Source: Misgurnus anguillicaudatus
Taxonomy: Eukaryota; Chordata; Actinopteri; Cypriniformes; Cobitidae
DNA: 64,000 nucleotides
Assembly: GCF_027580225.2 (NCBI RefSeq)
Contig: NC_073341.2
Location: 9,210,001-9,274,000, forward strand
Direction of reading: 5' to 3'
Numbering within the stretch: position 1 is the first letter of the stretch; each line of letters starts with the position of its first letter. Both the position numbers and the translations under genes were made by a program. The notes under the pieces were generated by a model. It was not told the DNA's origin. It saw only the letters and a list, made by a program, of their open reading frames with translations, and made no database searches. Positions 1-11,949 of the stretch are shown piece after piece.

Positions 1-279
1 TTTTTATCCATAATTTTTATTGCTTGATTGTAAAGTGAACCGATGCGTTTTATTGCAGATGGAGCTGCTTGCGCCCAAACTGTCATGCAGTATGAAATAT
101 GTATATATGCAGTATGAAATATTTGCCGCCAGGGTTTAGTCTAGGCACTCACAATACACTTAACAGCTCCAAAAACCAAAATTTGGTCAGGCCAATCACA
201 TCGTGTGTAGCGTCTGTGGGGCGGGCTTAACATGATGACGACAGAGCTGCCTGCGACGGTTCCTACTTGAAAACAAAGA

Positions 280-528
280 ATGGCTGCTGCTGCTGGCGAA
301 CAGCTTTCTTTTGAAGCGGCTTTGGCCGCGACTCTGGAGGACTTAGACTTATGTTTTTCTTTGAGTGAAGAGCAAATAACCCTACTGAAGTCCTTTTTAA
401 GCAAGAAAGATGTGTTTGGAGTTTTGCCGACTGGTTACGGTAAAAGTTTGATATACCAATTAGCTCCACTGGTGGGGAAACGCATGGGACTCATACGTCA
501 CCTTCTTCGTTGCTCTGATTGGTCATAG
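280..528 (+). pseudogene. RecQ-like helicase N-terminal fragment
   Basis: An 82-codon open frame starts MAAAAGEQ and contains FGVLPTGYGKSLIYQLAPL, a helicase motif I (Walker A, GYGKS) of the RecQ-like type. Similarity stops soon after, around GKRMG, and the frame ends at a TAG. No motif Ia, DEAH box or later helicase motif follows, so the rest of a several-hundred-residue helicase is missing. A fold-back element begins 12 bases after the stop. RecQ-like genes of this kind are dispersed in fish genomes, and I infer a dead fragment, perhaps carried by a transposon, rather than a working gene. The family call is firm on motif I only. Confidence 0.6.
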
Positions 529-539
529 CGCTATCCTAT

Positions 540-1374
540 AGAGACAGAGCGCAGCGCGTCACAACCTGAAAACCACGCCCACCGGGGGGGGAAAGCAATC
601 CAACAGTCTCCATTGACATTGTATTGCAAAAGGCCGCCTCCTTGTCATTTCCGGCCCACAACAAAAAACTGAACAATGCCCAAAAGCTGCCCCGGGACAA
701 CATGTACAGCCAACAAGCCAAAGAACACAGAAACAAGTCCTTACAAGCTGTCGAGCCGCAAAACCCAGCCTTCAAGGAGAATAAAGTGGATCGCCGATTA
801 CGTTTCCCCCTATTGGACGCAGTTTTACTAATAGGAGTACTATGAAAAGTTGCCTGCCTCCATCTCCGTGTCTAAACGCTCGTCCTTTGAAGTCGACAGC
901 TTACAAAAAAATATTTATTTATTTTTTTGGCGTGTTAGATGTACACCTTGTCACACAGCAGCTTTTAGGTATTATTCTGTTTTTAAGTTTAATCTGTAAA
1001 TAAGTTTTTATAAGCTGTCGACCCCAAAAAACGAGCGTTTAAAGACACAAAAATGGATACAGGCAACTTTTCATAGTACTTCTATTAGTAGAACTGCGTC
1101 CACTAGGGGGAAACGTAGTCGGCGATCCACTTTATTCTCCTTAAAGGCTGGGTTTTACGGCTCGACAGCTTATAAAAACTTATTTCTGGGTTCTTTGGCT
1201 TGTTAGCTGTACATATTGTCACACAGCAGCTTTTAGGCATTATTCAGTTTTTTGTTATAAGCCAGAAATGACAAGGAGGCGGCTTCTCGCAATACAAACT
1301 CAATGGAGACGGTTGGATTGATTTCCCCCCCGGTGGGCGTGGTTTTCAAATTTGCATAACGGCGCTCTGTCTCT
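540..1374. mobile_element. Fold-back element, copy 1 (AT-flanked)
   Basis: The ends read AGAGACAGAGCG and, inverted, CGCTCTGTCTCT. Long internal inverted arms include the CCACGCCCACCGGGGGG block and AATGACAAGGAGGCGGC. Both outer flanks carry AT. The second copy (45419-45985) has the same ends and the same AT flanks. It contains no coding sequence. It interrupts sequence linked to the helicase fragment. Confidence 0.75.
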
Positions 1375-1490
1375 ATTGCGTGCAGAGGCAGTTTGAGGGA
1401 CAACCTTATATCCCGCCCCTTGCATTGAGCCGTTTGTGTGAAGAGTTGCCAGACCTTACATCTTGATGTAGGTCTGGCTAACCAGGCTAG

Positions 1491-1721
1491 GCTTATTCTA
1501 GTACCAGACTAAAATGCAAATGTGAGTTGCCATCATTTTGTACTGACATCTCAACATATATCAGTGCCATTGTTTTGTCTCAAGATGCACACCAGTATTG
1601 TTTTTAATATTGTTTTAAACTACTTAAATTTTGTCATATTTTTTGTCAACTAACGACATATTAAAACATTTTATTTGATTAAGGGGCAGATTCCTAAAGA
1701 GGGATTAGATTAATCCAGAAC
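1491..1721 (+). repeat. Dispersed repeat, copy 1
   Basis: This stretch matches 25921-26151 base for base with only a handful of differences over 231 bp, in the same orientation. It belongs to a fish family ending in GATTAGATTAATCCAG. A more diverged copy flanks the MITE at 37478-37753. Confidence 0.8.
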
Positions 1722-2220
1722 TAGGTCTTAGTTATATTAAGACATTTAAGTACTTTTTACAAACATACCTGACAAAATAACAATATTGGGTGCATCTTAA
1801 AACAAAACAATGGCACTGATATATGTTAAGATATGTCAATACAAGAGGTTTTTCATTTTTTGGTTAAATGAAGGCAACTCAAACATGCATTGTAGTCTGG
1901 GACTAAGATAAGCCCTGTATGGAAAACCACCCCTAAATATCTACAGTATCTAACAGGTGGTAAACTTGGCCTGTGAAAATATTGAATTAATGTCATTACT
2001 TGACACTAAATTTTTCTGTTGGTTTTCATAGTGAGATCCAAATCATTTAATGTTGGAGCACACACGCACAAATTTTTTGAATGACATTTTATCCATTATG
2101 TTTAAACACTTTGGTGCGGTTTCTCGGACAGGGATTAGACTAGTTCTAGTCTAAAATAAATGTAAGAGCTGTCCAAACTGAGGCCCTTTGTTTTGCCCCA
2201 GAATGCACACAAGTAATGTT

Positions 2221-2530
2221 TTAAGTTAAGCATGTTGGTAACACTTAAAATAAGGTTCATTAGTTAACTACATTAGTTAACATAAACTAATAATGAACTG
2301 CACTTATAAAGCATTCATTATGTTAAATTCAACAATTACTAATACTTTATTAAAATTAACGTTAGTTAATGCACTGTGAACTAACATGAATAAACAATTT
2401 AAAGCTTTATTTCTATTAACGACATTAACAAAAATGAATAAATACTGTAACAAATGTATTGCTGATGGGTTCATGTTAGGTAATACATTAACTAATGTTT
2501 GTTAAAACTAGTTATATTTCCTAATTAAAC
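2221..2530. repeat. AT-rich dispersed repeat (TTAGTTAAC family)
   Basis: It starts GGTAACACTT and is rich in short inverted words such as ATTAGTTAAC and GTTAACTAAT. It resembles a common teleost non-autonomous element. The boundaries are approximate. Between 1722 and 3298 I see nothing else that codes. Confidence 0.45.
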
Positions 2531-3298
2531 TAAGGCCTAGTCATGGCTTAAGCTAATCCCTTTCCGGGAAACCATCTCTTAGACTTTCAACAAATACGTC
2601 ATAAACAGTTTATATAAATAACGTAGATTACTGTAAATAACTTGGAAGATTTACTCATATATAAACAAGTAATTTTGGATAAACAAACAAATAAATATTG
2701 AAACATTTGAGCCATAAGAATAATTCAGATTTATGTAGGCCTAATATACATGTATGGTAATCAGCTGTGCATCTTGACATCAGAGGTGGGTAGTATTAAA
2801 TTAAATTTAAATGATATATTTTCTTGAGTAAATATTTTTTGTAACTAGTACTTTTAGAGTATATGTAAAGATTTCTAATGAACAAAACTGTACTTTTATT
2901 CTGCTACTGTCAAATGGTGATGATTAATAAATATCAATATAGCCACCTGAGTCCCAGCAATTCATTTTTTTCAGACCTCTTAAGTCGAGCACAATTTGTT
3001 CAACCTATTTGAATCATACTGTTCGGTCAAGAGGATAATGACAGTTGCGATTTTACATTTTATGGCAACAAGGGAACTAAGTAATATTTCTCTGCAGATT
3101 ATATATTTGATAATTAGCTTTTTTTTTCAAAATGAGAGTAGACTTAAAATTTAGGAGTATTTCAAAAATGTAGGCTACAATAATTCTGACCCTCACAAAT
3201 CACTTTTACAACACTGTAACATTTGCAATACTGTAAAATACTTATATTCTGAGTCCAAAACATTTCCTGGAGTAGATATGTATACGTAATGTTACTTT

Positions 3299-3730
3299 TA
3301 AAGGGGACGTATCATGAAAATCTGACTTTTTCCATGTTTAAATGCTATAATTGGGTACCCAGTGCTTCTATAAACCTAGAAAATATGAAAAAGATCAACC
3401 CAGGAACTTAGTTTGATAAACCATTCTCTGCAAACATGTGAAAAAATAGCTAATTGAAATTTGGCTCCCCATGTGATGTCAGAAGAGGATAATACCGCCC
3501 CTTCATCTGCACTATCCAACCACAGCACTGCCATTTAGTGCAGAGATCAGCTCATTTGCATTTTAAAGGACACACCCAAAACGGCACATTTTCACCTACA
3601 AAGTGTCAATTTTAACATGTTATAATAAATGATCTAGATGGTATTTTGAGCTAAAACTTCACATATGTATTCTGGGGACACCAGATATTTATTTGACATC
3701 AAAAGTCAAAAAAGTCTTGTAAAAATGTGG
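3299..3730 (+). mobile_element. TTAA-type MITE, copy A, abutting the ros1-like stop codon
   Basis: It begins TTAAAGGGGAC followed by ATGAAAATCTGACTTTTTCC. It is the inverted counterpart of 26811-27157, sharing the blocks that mention AGCTCAAAATACCAT and AAATTTCAATTA. The right end is degenerate and lies about 10 bases from the ros1-like stop codon at 3741, so this element would form much of that gene's 3' UTR. Confidence 0.65.
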
Positions 3731-3740
3731 TTTCCTAGTC

Positions 3741-4792
3741 TTATCTGTCCTCTGAATTGTCTGTTTTGACACTGTCTGGACTCTCAGCTCGATACATCAA
3801 GTAATTCAGTCCATCGGTGTTGAGCACAGGAAAAAGTCCTGTTTCTACATCTTCATCCACCCTTGTGCAGACCTCCTCCTCTGACGAAACCAAAAACAGA
3901 TACTTTTAGTACATTTGTAGCAAAATAGGTTAAGTTTCCAATGCAATTTCATTTAATCCAGAAGATTTTGAGAAACCTAATCACAATATTGTTTAGGTGA
4001 AAAAGAAAGCTTATGTATTGACAATACACAGTGGTTCTAAAGGGTATATAAAAGAAGAGATAGAAAACATTTCAACATGCTTGTTTCTTACCATCTTCTT
4101 AGTATGCTTTGTTTACATGACATGCAATCATTTTTTCGCCTATTTGATCTGCTTCGTAATCTCGCAATTTATGCAGGGTTTCCTGTAGGTCCTGGAAGCT
4201 TGGCCTTTCATTTGGCCCCTTTTTCCAACAGTCCATCATCAGATTGTACCTATAATATCATATAATAAAACAAAACATGATATAATACAATACAAACAAT
4301 ACAATACATGTTTAAAGCAATTGTTATGTCTTTGTTTTCAGTCAACACATTTAACAATTATTTATTGAACTCACAAACTCTTAGGACACCCTGTTGGTAA
4401 AGGCAGTCGTCCACCGGCATTAATGTAGCTTAAGACTTCATGGTTGGTGTATGTTGGATATGGAAGCTTTCCTAATGTCATAATTTCCCACAGGAGTACA
4501 CCAAACGCCCTGAAAATATGTAAATAACATTTTCATGATAGGATATGAATACTAAAAAAAATGTAATGGCAATATTTTCAATATTTACCAGACATCTGAG
4601 TATTTGTTGAAAATTCCATCTGTTAAACTCTCTGGTGACATCCAGCGAACAGGAAATAAACCTTCACCCTTTTTCCTGTAGTAGTCATTCTTGTACACAT
4701 CACGGGCCAATCCAAAGTCGCCTATTTTAATGACTCTGTTTGGGTCCGTATAGCTTTTTACTGAAACCAAACAGTTCCTTGCTGCAATATCT
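3741..4792 (-). CDS. ros1: ROS1-type receptor tyrosine kinase, last four exons only, with in-frame stop
   Basis: Exons on the minus strand are 4792-4589, 4509-4375, 4249-4092 and 3880-3741. The first encodes the catalytic loop ([11 protein letters not shown]), the IGDFGLARD magnesium-binding motif, the [11 protein letters not shown] activation loop and MSPESL. The next two encode the rest of the C-lobe ([12 protein letters not shown], then [15 protein letters not shown]). The last encodes an acidic tail with [12 protein letters not shown], like the ROS1 tail, and ends TAA at 3741. All junction phases agree, but TAA at 4099-4101 is in frame before the last exon, cutting off about 50 tail residues. 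The N-lobe, membrane segment and fibronectin-type domains are not found in the following 13 kb. It may be a gene with a very long intron or a stranded pseudogene; I lean to the latter. Confidence 0.85.
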
Positions 4793-4883
4793 CTGTACAC
4801 AAGAAATTGATACAGTGCATTGAATACAGTTCTATGTTTTCTAATGGAGAGCCTAGACAGCTTTAAATAAAAGTTCTTTAAAG

Positions 4884-5170
4884 CAGTCGTTCTCAAACTT
4901 TTTCAGCGGACAGCCCCCTTTGTGTACGGTGCATTCCTTCGCGGCCCCCCCAAAGAAAATGTATGACAAAAAACAGTTCTAAAACTTGACGTTTGAATAA
5001 AAAAAAACCATTAAATTATACAAAGAAGTGATGCGTTATTTTTTTAGGTTTAATTTCACAGAATTCATGATAAATTAATGTATTTTATAAAATGTCATAA
5101 AACTGGTGCCCCCCTGGCACCATCTCGCGGCCCCCCTGGAGGCCCCGGACCCCAGTTTATAGAACCACTG
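4884..5170. mobile_element. Short hAT-type element with 8-bp target duplication
   Basis: The ends are CAGTCGTTCTCAAACTTT and, inverted, AGTTTATAGAACCACTG, typical of hAT. It is flanked by perfect 8-bp copies of CTTTAAAG (4876-4883 and 5171-5178). It is 287 bp and non-coding. The right duplication is also the end of the next MITE, so this element inserted into that MITE's terminus. It lies just upstream of the ros1-like exons. Confidence 0.85.
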
Positions 5171-5560
5171 CTTTAAAGGTGCAGTGTGTAAATTTTAGCT
5201 GCATCTAGTGGTGAGGTTGCGAATTGCAACCAAAGGCGTAGTCCACTGCTCACCCCTTGCTTTTGACACACATAGAGAAGCAACGGTAGCTGCCATCGGA
5301 CAAACATGTCATCGTCAGAGACAACTTAGTAAAAAAATTGTCCGTTAAGGGCTTCTCTAGAAAAATGGCAGCACAAAATGGCGACTTCCATGTAAGGGGA
5401 CCCTCTTTGTATGTAGATAAAAAGGTCTCGCTCTAAGGTAATAATCACATAACGGTTCATTATGAAAGGTCTTTGTACACCCCTGATAATATAGTTTTGT
5501 ATATTATTTTGCATTTCTGTCAAGAGATCCTTCTAAAAAGTACACACTGCACCTTTAAAG
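5171..5560. mobile_element. TTAA-type MITE (GGTGCAGTGTG family), copy 1
   Basis: Termini are CTTTAAAGGTGCAGTGTGTA and its inverse TACACACTGCACCTTTAAAG. The body (GCATCTAGTGGTGAGGTTG) recurs at 40652-41035. There is no gene. Confidence 0.85.
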
Positions 5561-5746
5561 ACTTCTGTCAGGCTGTATGGTTCTATAAAAAAAGTTTAAT
5601 ATCCACAAAAAAAACCAAATAAATAAAGGTGCTGTATGACGCTATACAAAAAAAAACATTTTTGGCTACATGGTTCAATAAATAACCTTAACATTTTTGT
5701 TTTACAAAAGATTCTTTGTAGTGAAGAAAGGTTATTTAGATTATAG

Positions 5747-6523
5747 TCCCTTTCACACATACAGTCTTTACTGGTAATTTACTGGTAAATTGCAGTTAAC
5801 ATGTCATGTGTGAACAGAACCTTTCCGGTAAATCAGTGCTCCCAATTTACCAGTAAGACAGGCTGTAAGATTAACGGTAATTTACCGGTAAGCGCTGTGT
5901 GTTAACGAAAAATATAGCATTACCCGCATTTAGAACGGATGACGTCAGACCGCGCTGACAGATCGGGCGGGCCAATCAGAAAGTTTTTTTATACAGGTGA
6001 CGCGGTTTCCCCCAGACTGTTTACGGACGTTTCCACACACATGTTGCTTAAAAGTCGAGCACACCTGAAGTTGATATCCACATTTCTTCACCAAAGTTGT
6101 TTAAAACAGCTTACCATCTAATTGCCAAATTGCCGACGTCCTTAGCACACCATCTGTAAAGCCTAATTTACAAACGCGCAGGTTCCGTTTGACGCCGCCT
6201 AACGCAATGTTATTTGGTCACGAGCAACTTCGCGACCGTTTGCCACAGATGTGAAAACAACAAAATACGGACCGTGGTATTAAGTCATAACCCGCCGTTT
6301 ACAAATACGACACGGACGGAACTCGCCGGCCGCGCGCCACAGGTAACTTCCGCTTTCTCTCCGAGTTTACCGGTATTTTGATACTGTCGTGATGTGTGAA
6401 TGATGTCTTACTGGTAAAATAACGGAACGCCACTGCGTGTGTGAACAGCACATTTTTGTATTTACTGGTAAATTCATTCTGGTAAATTCATGGTAATTTA
6501 CCAGAACTACTGTGTGAAAGAGG
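5747..6523. mobile_element. MITE with ACTGGTAAATT subterminal repeats
   Basis: Ends are CCCTTTCACACATACAGT and ACTGTGTGAAAGAGG. Many direct and inverted copies of TTACTGGTAAATT sit near both ends, around a GC-richer centre. No long open frame is plausible. Target duplication is not clear. Confidence 0.65.
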
Positions 6524-6524
6524 C

Positions 6525-6690
6525 TAGTGTCATCTTTGCAATAAAAATGACATAATTGAACAAATGACACTTAATGACAGTTGTCATAAACATCCATAAA
6601 ATCTCCTTCATATTCATGACACGTGTCATGTTATGATTATGAATGTGTCATGTCAGCCTTATGAACACCCCTTCAAGTAAAGTAAAAACT
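6525..6690 (-). repeat. Dispersed repeat, inverse of 10911-11060
   Basis: It contains ATGACACGTGTCATGTTATG and ends ACACCCCTTCAAGTAAAGT. The same blocks occur in the opposite orientation at 10911-11060. It resembles a common fish non-autonomous repeat. Confidence 0.6.
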
Positions 6691-7192
6691 TTTTCATGTG
6701 TCGTCAAAATGACCCACAACCTAATCAGTTTATATGTTAAGAAATCCATGCATTTACAAACGTCTCACGAGACAAATTATTCGCCAAACTAATTCCTCTC
6801 ATTGCTGCTTTTTGATGGTTTTGAGAACAATTACTCACGAGTCGCCCTCTGTCATTTCACAGAATTATACAATAGAAAGCACGTCAAGCATAAAAGCCTT
6901 TTAGGTTTACACAGTTTTTCAATATTTTACTATGTTCTTACCTGATGAATTAATACATGCCTATCTTTTTTCAATACTGTATGTGCACTTAATCTTTGCA
7001 CAGCATGTCATGAATGTGTTAGCATTTAGCCTAGTCCCATTTATTCCTTAGGATCCAAACAGGGATAAATTTAGAAGCCACCAAACACTTCCATGTTTTC
7101 CCTATTTAAAGACTGTTACATAGTTACACAAGTAAGTATGGTGGCACAAAATAAAACGTGATTTTTAAGTGAATAAAAAATGAGAACTATAT

Positions 7193-7318
7193 TGTATGGC
7201 GGAAGAGCACTTAGTTTGCAGCACTTCAACCTCGGGCGCAGTAACATCATTACTCCTGTGAAGATGTTACTGCGCGCCGAGGTCGAAATGCTGCAAACTA
7301 TGTGCTCTTTCTCCATGC
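7193..7318. repeat. Palindrome inside a MITE
   Basis: About 55-bp inverted arms run from AGAGCACTTAGTTTGCAGCA to its near-complement TGCTGCAAACTATGTGCTCT, with a short spacer near 7250. It looks like the core of an AT-rich MITE covering roughly 7070-7390. Part of the flank, AAGCCACCAAACACTTCC, recurs at 62286. Confidence 0.65.
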
Positions 7319-7692
7319 ATTGAAAAAAGATAGTTATGTATTAATTTGTCTAAGTTGAGATAAGAACGTAGTAAAATATAAAAAAATTGTGGTTTTCCTT
7401 TAAGTCAAAAGTGTAGGCAAATTGTCAGCGTTCCACACTCTGTCTCAGTCGTGCAATGTGCAAGTGCAACTGTAGCGTGCAACTGCTTGCCAACGTGAAA
7501 GTGTGAATTTGAATTTCCTTTTGCGACAGTTATAACACAAATCACATCACACCCAATAATTCAATCGCCTTTGCTTTATTTCCCACTCCAACATTTCAAT
7601 TATTGCCCACTAAAAGCTGCACAGATATATTTGCTTACCTGAACTCTGTTGTCTGGTCTGAACTAGTTGATGCATGAAAACAGCACCCTGAC

Positions 7693-7866
7693 TGGTTGAC
7701 TGGCTCAAAGTATTTTGAGTATTTTAAAAATACAAAAATACTCATCTTAAATGTATTTAAATACAAATTACATTTCATTTTTTTCAAAGGCTTTAAAATA
7801 CAAAATACTATTTTGTATTTCAAATACGTATTTTAAATACATGTATTTGAAATACTGCCCATCCCT
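7693..7866. mobile_element. AATACAAA-rich hAT-like MITE, copy 1
   Basis: The stretch is made of AAATACAAAATAC and GTATTTGAAATAC words and ends near GCCCATCCCTG. The 10573-10740 copy begins CAGAGATGGGCATAAATAC, the complementary terminus. It is non-coding. Confidence 0.5.
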
Positions 7867-9081
7867 GGGTATAGGGAATGTTAATGTACGTCACCGCAGT
7901 GTTGCATTATGGGACGTGGGCGCCATGTTTAGAGGCACCGCCGACCGCTATGCCATTTAATTGTGCGTGTGTTCAGTTAAAAACTAGGTAAAATTGAAAA
8001 GGAACGGAAGAAATCGAGAAGTTGAAAGAAAAAGAGAAGGGACCCTATAGGGAGAAACTAAATGCTACTGCCAAAAAACTTTATTTGGACAAATAAACAA
8101 CATAGATCCATGATTTAGCAGCCCAAGACTGGATTACGGATCCAGACGCACTACCTCCGCTTACATATCTGGACAATTACCTTGTTTTTGCAGGACTTTA
8201 TTTATACTTTGCAGGAGTTTAAGAACTATAAATCCCTTCAAGCTGATAGTAAGATGACACTTCTTCTTTTGGAGTCTTATGGTTGGCAAACCAGCTATTT
8301 ACTGACAATGTGTTAATACCTACGTATCTTAATGATTCTATAAAATAATTTCTCCGTTGTATTCTGCGCGATGAATTAACACATGTTCATAAGATGGCAC
8401 TTCTGTTTTGGCCAAGTTATTAAAACAAACAAAATGCTAAATATTTAGCTAACGTTGTTATTTAAAGAGTCACAAGCAGTGGGTTTGAGCAGTTGCATTT
8501 AATAAAAAATACGTGTTACAATCGTCAAAATGGTCTAAATATTTATTTTTATAACTCATGTGTTTAGGGTGATCAGAAATGAATGAATGAATCAATGAAT
8601 CAATCAATAACTTACATTTACAAGTTAGTTTGACAGTGTTAGCATAAAAACAAGACAATTTAAGTGGTTCTGCTTTTATAAATCACAAATTACTGAATGA
8701 CTGAAAATGCAGCGAACACACTCTGCTGATTGCAGGGATTTTTTTCGAAAAGTAAACGTTTTTCTCCTAACTGCAGCAGGCAAACCACGCGATCCGGCGT
8801 CTTTTCGTCAGCTCCTGCACCGGCTTCCTTTGTTTTTTCCACGAATAAAAGCTGAAAAAACGTATTCCGTTGTTCAGTTTCCTCCCTGAACGATCGCGTG
8901 ACCTGCTTGATCGAGCAGTACTGACCAAACGTATCGAAGTTTATTAAAATCTCGACAGAAAATACAAAAACAACCTCCAACACATGAACTCAAATACAGC
9001 GGGATAGGACGCGTGCCTGCAAATATGGCGGATTATCCATATTGCAACACCGCGTGACGTCAACTCCACATTCCCTATACC
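7867..9081 (+). mobile_element. DNA transposon remnant with decayed ORF
   Basis: Ends GGTATAGGGAATGT and ACATTCCCTATACC are perfect inverted repeats, 1.2 kb apart. Near 8030-8200 a decayed reading frame gives PYREKLNATAKKLYLDK and then, after a stop and frame change, AAQDWITDPDALPPLTYLDN. This resembles a protein family linked to fish DNA transposons, whose name I cannot give with certainty. The copy is dead. The short open frames in this interval are not genes. Confidence 0.6.
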
Positions 9082-9188
9082 AAGATGGCGGCTCGAACTC
9101 TGCGCTGGCTTCACCTCACGCTGTTACGTTAAGCGTTCTATGCGCAATCCAGTCATTTATATAGATCAGTGGTTACTCTCAGAAATAA

Positions 9189-9382
9189 AGGTACAAACAT
9201 TGTCACTGGGACAGCACCCGTCCCTTTCAAAAAGGTACACCCTTGTACCCAAAGAGTATATAGTACTTCAAAGGTACATATTGTTAGTTCCAAGATACAT
9301 ATTTGTACCTAAATGGTACATATTGGGACCTTTTTTAAAGGGTACTGCCCCAGTGACACTTTACCTTTATTTTTGACAGTGT
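9189..9382. mobile_element. MITE rich in GGTACA words
   Basis: Inverted ends (AAAGGTACAAACATTGTCACTG against CAGTGACACTTTACCTTT) enclose repeated AGGTACATAT and TTTGTACC words. A relative lies at 29672-29815. Confidence 0.65.
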
Positions 9383-10572
9383 AGAATAATCAAACATTTA
9401 TACAAATTCCACAATTATCAAAGACAAGTGTCTATTTAATTCACATTACAAATAACAAGATTTTATCAGATAAAATGATCTAAACTGCTGAATGTTAAAA
9501 CATCATCCGTAAGCGCCAGAAATGGCAAGACGTGCAAGGACCCTTCGCCATGCCGATTGGTTTCCGCTATTGGGCCAACGGATGTTTCTTCCTTTACAAG
9601 ATATTAACAAGACGTTGCAGTGGTCCTGTAAATTGATGAAAGTGTGAAGAAAGTAAAAAGAGACAATTGTACTAATAACTCTTTGGATGAGGGCCCAAAA
9701 CTTTAACTCAAGCCTCCAAAGTGAGCATTATAAAACGTAATGTTGCAGTACACAGGGAAGGGCACCCCTGAGGGGCACATTTGTAGGGTCATTATTAGCA
9801 AAATAAACACCTAAATCGCTTCAAAAAGAACACTTCCAGAAGTCTGTTCACAAATGGGTACATGCAAAGGTCACTGTAAGGAATTGATTTCTGTTTGTTG
9901 CAATTTTTCGGTTTCGACATTATTTACAAATAGGTATGGTGCTGAATGCATTTTATAAAACGGTTAGTTCCCATCATTGATTCTGGTTGGTAAATAGCTA
10001 CAGTATGTGTTTTATTTATGATAGAACACATCTGTGACTGCTGCACCCAACATTCTTTGTATTTTTCCAGCAGAAGGATAGCTTTTAGTGATTTTACTTC
10101 ATGAAAGTTGCATTGATACTTTATTTTTGCCTTAATATTAGCATTGTGTGGTAACTGTTTTATAAAAGCAATAAGTAGGCTAGAGCTGTAGCATGAATAA
10201 AGTCCTTTTCCCACAAGAGAGTACGGAAAATACAAGAAAAATGCGTCCGGGATTTGTCCAGATCGTTTGAATTTTGGTTCATTTACACTGCCAATGATTT
10301 TCCGTAAAGATCCTGTAAAGATGTGTACATATTTTTTCCACAGTGTCTGAAGTTTGCTAATTATGTCTGTCAAAAACCACAGTTTATGACAAGATCATAA
10401 GGAGCGTGTGATGCGTTGTTCTGTAATGCTGGTGAATGATCTCAACTTCAGTGCTGATAGTGATGAGCTTCCTAATCTCTGTTTCAGTCCAGTGCCGACA
10501 TTTCTCGCCGTGAATGTTGATCTGCGTTTAAATGCCTGATGTGTCAAAGAGCTGTACCATATATTGTTGTGT
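9383..10572. other. No recognisable gene
   Basis: A minus-strand open frame at 9924-10373 (149 codons) is the longest here. It shows no family motif, its composition is that of AT-rich noncoding DNA, and no splice structure links it to the ros1-like exons. I do not call it. Confidence 0.4.
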
Positions 10573-10740
10573 CCAGAGATGGGCATAAATACATGGAAAT
10601 GTATTTCAAATACAAATACAAAATACTGTGTTGAAAAATGTATTTAAATACAAATACAAAATACTGTGAGGAAAAATGTATTTAAATACAAATACAGTAT
10701 TTTGTATTTTGAAAATACACAAAATACATGTGAAATTGGT
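10573..10740. mobile_element. AATACAAA-rich hAT-like MITE, copy 2
   Basis: It begins CAGAGATGGGCATAAATAC and continues with repeated TATTTAAATACAAATAC words. It shares its end and composition with 7693-7866. Confidence 0.5.
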
Positions 10741-10910
10741 GATTCTGTGCAAGTATCCCTATTAGGCTGAAATCTATCTGGGTCTATTTCTGAATGCCAA
10801 AAAGCATTTAGATGTGTGCAACTACTTAGAAACTTTCATTTTATTTTACGTACCTCTTGCTTTCCCCTGCCCTGTAAAAAATAAAAAACTAGGAAAAAAC
10901 TTGGTAACAC

Positions 10911-11060
10911 TTTACTTGAAGGGGTGTGCATAAGGCCAACATGACACATTCATAATCATAACATGACATGTGTCATGAACATGAAGAAGATTTTATGCAC
11001 ATTTATCACAACTGCCATTAAGTGTCATTTACTCAATTATGTAATTTTTAATGCAAAGAT
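10911..11060 (+). repeat. Dispersed repeat, inverse of 6525-6690
   Basis: It starts GGTAACACTTTACTTGAAGG, then carries ACATGACATGTGTCATGAAC. From 11061 to 11950 I see no gene: short open frames there lack any recognisable motif. Confidence 0.6.
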
Positions 11061-11949
11061 GACATTGTTTGAGATATCTTTGTTATGACAACTTGACACA
11101 TAAACCAATACAACACAACTTGTTATAAATTATAAACAATAATTATCAAACTTAAGAAACTACCTAGCTTTGTGGGTTAACATTACATTAAACCATGATT
11201 TAAATGGCATTAAGTGTTAATACTATGTCAAATATTATTAATAGTCGGTCAAATAAACATTATGAACTGAAGAATATTCATGATGCTGTTATAAAAACTA
11301 TTTAACAGAGTATTAACACCTGAGGCTGAGCTCTAAGTGGCTGGTTTCGGATCCGCCCTGGGGCGCAGGACTGTGCGCCCCAAACACTTCCACTTATGTT
11401 GAAAGCGAATCAATATTGCTTTTAATGTTTTTTACCTCCTGTGATTGGATGGTTCGAAGAGTCTCATAACCGCGTTGGAGATTGCTGTGTTAACTGATAG
11501 CTACAGTACAGATCAGTGAAAGCAAGTGAAATATCTTGAGATGAAGGAAAAGATGCTTTTATCCTTACAAAATCTCCCTATACAAGGTATTTAATTGATG
11601 AATAAATAAAGGATTAAGAAGCTTGGACCAGATCGACCAACGGAGTCAAATGATGGCAGTCTGTGTTCTCCACCACTTCTCATGGCAAACGGAGTTGGCT
11701 AGCTGGATATCATGTAAGTCTTCTTGAGTTTTATTTTTTCCCTGTTTGCTGTTTTAAAGTCTGAATGCGTGATAGACGTGCACGACATGGACTTTTGTGG
11801 CACGTTTGAGCTTGTGTTGCGTTGAGCTTGTGTTGCGTGGACATAATGAGAGCGAGAGCTCATATAATCCGGTATATTATGTGGCTTGGTCAACTTTGTT
11901 GTTAGTTTTGTTGTTGTAGAGTTTAAAAAGCACCCACGAGAAAACCACT

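Noticed and set aside
9924..10373. 149-codon minus-strand open frame
   Set aside because: No motif, no splice connection to the ros1-like exons and AT-driven composition.
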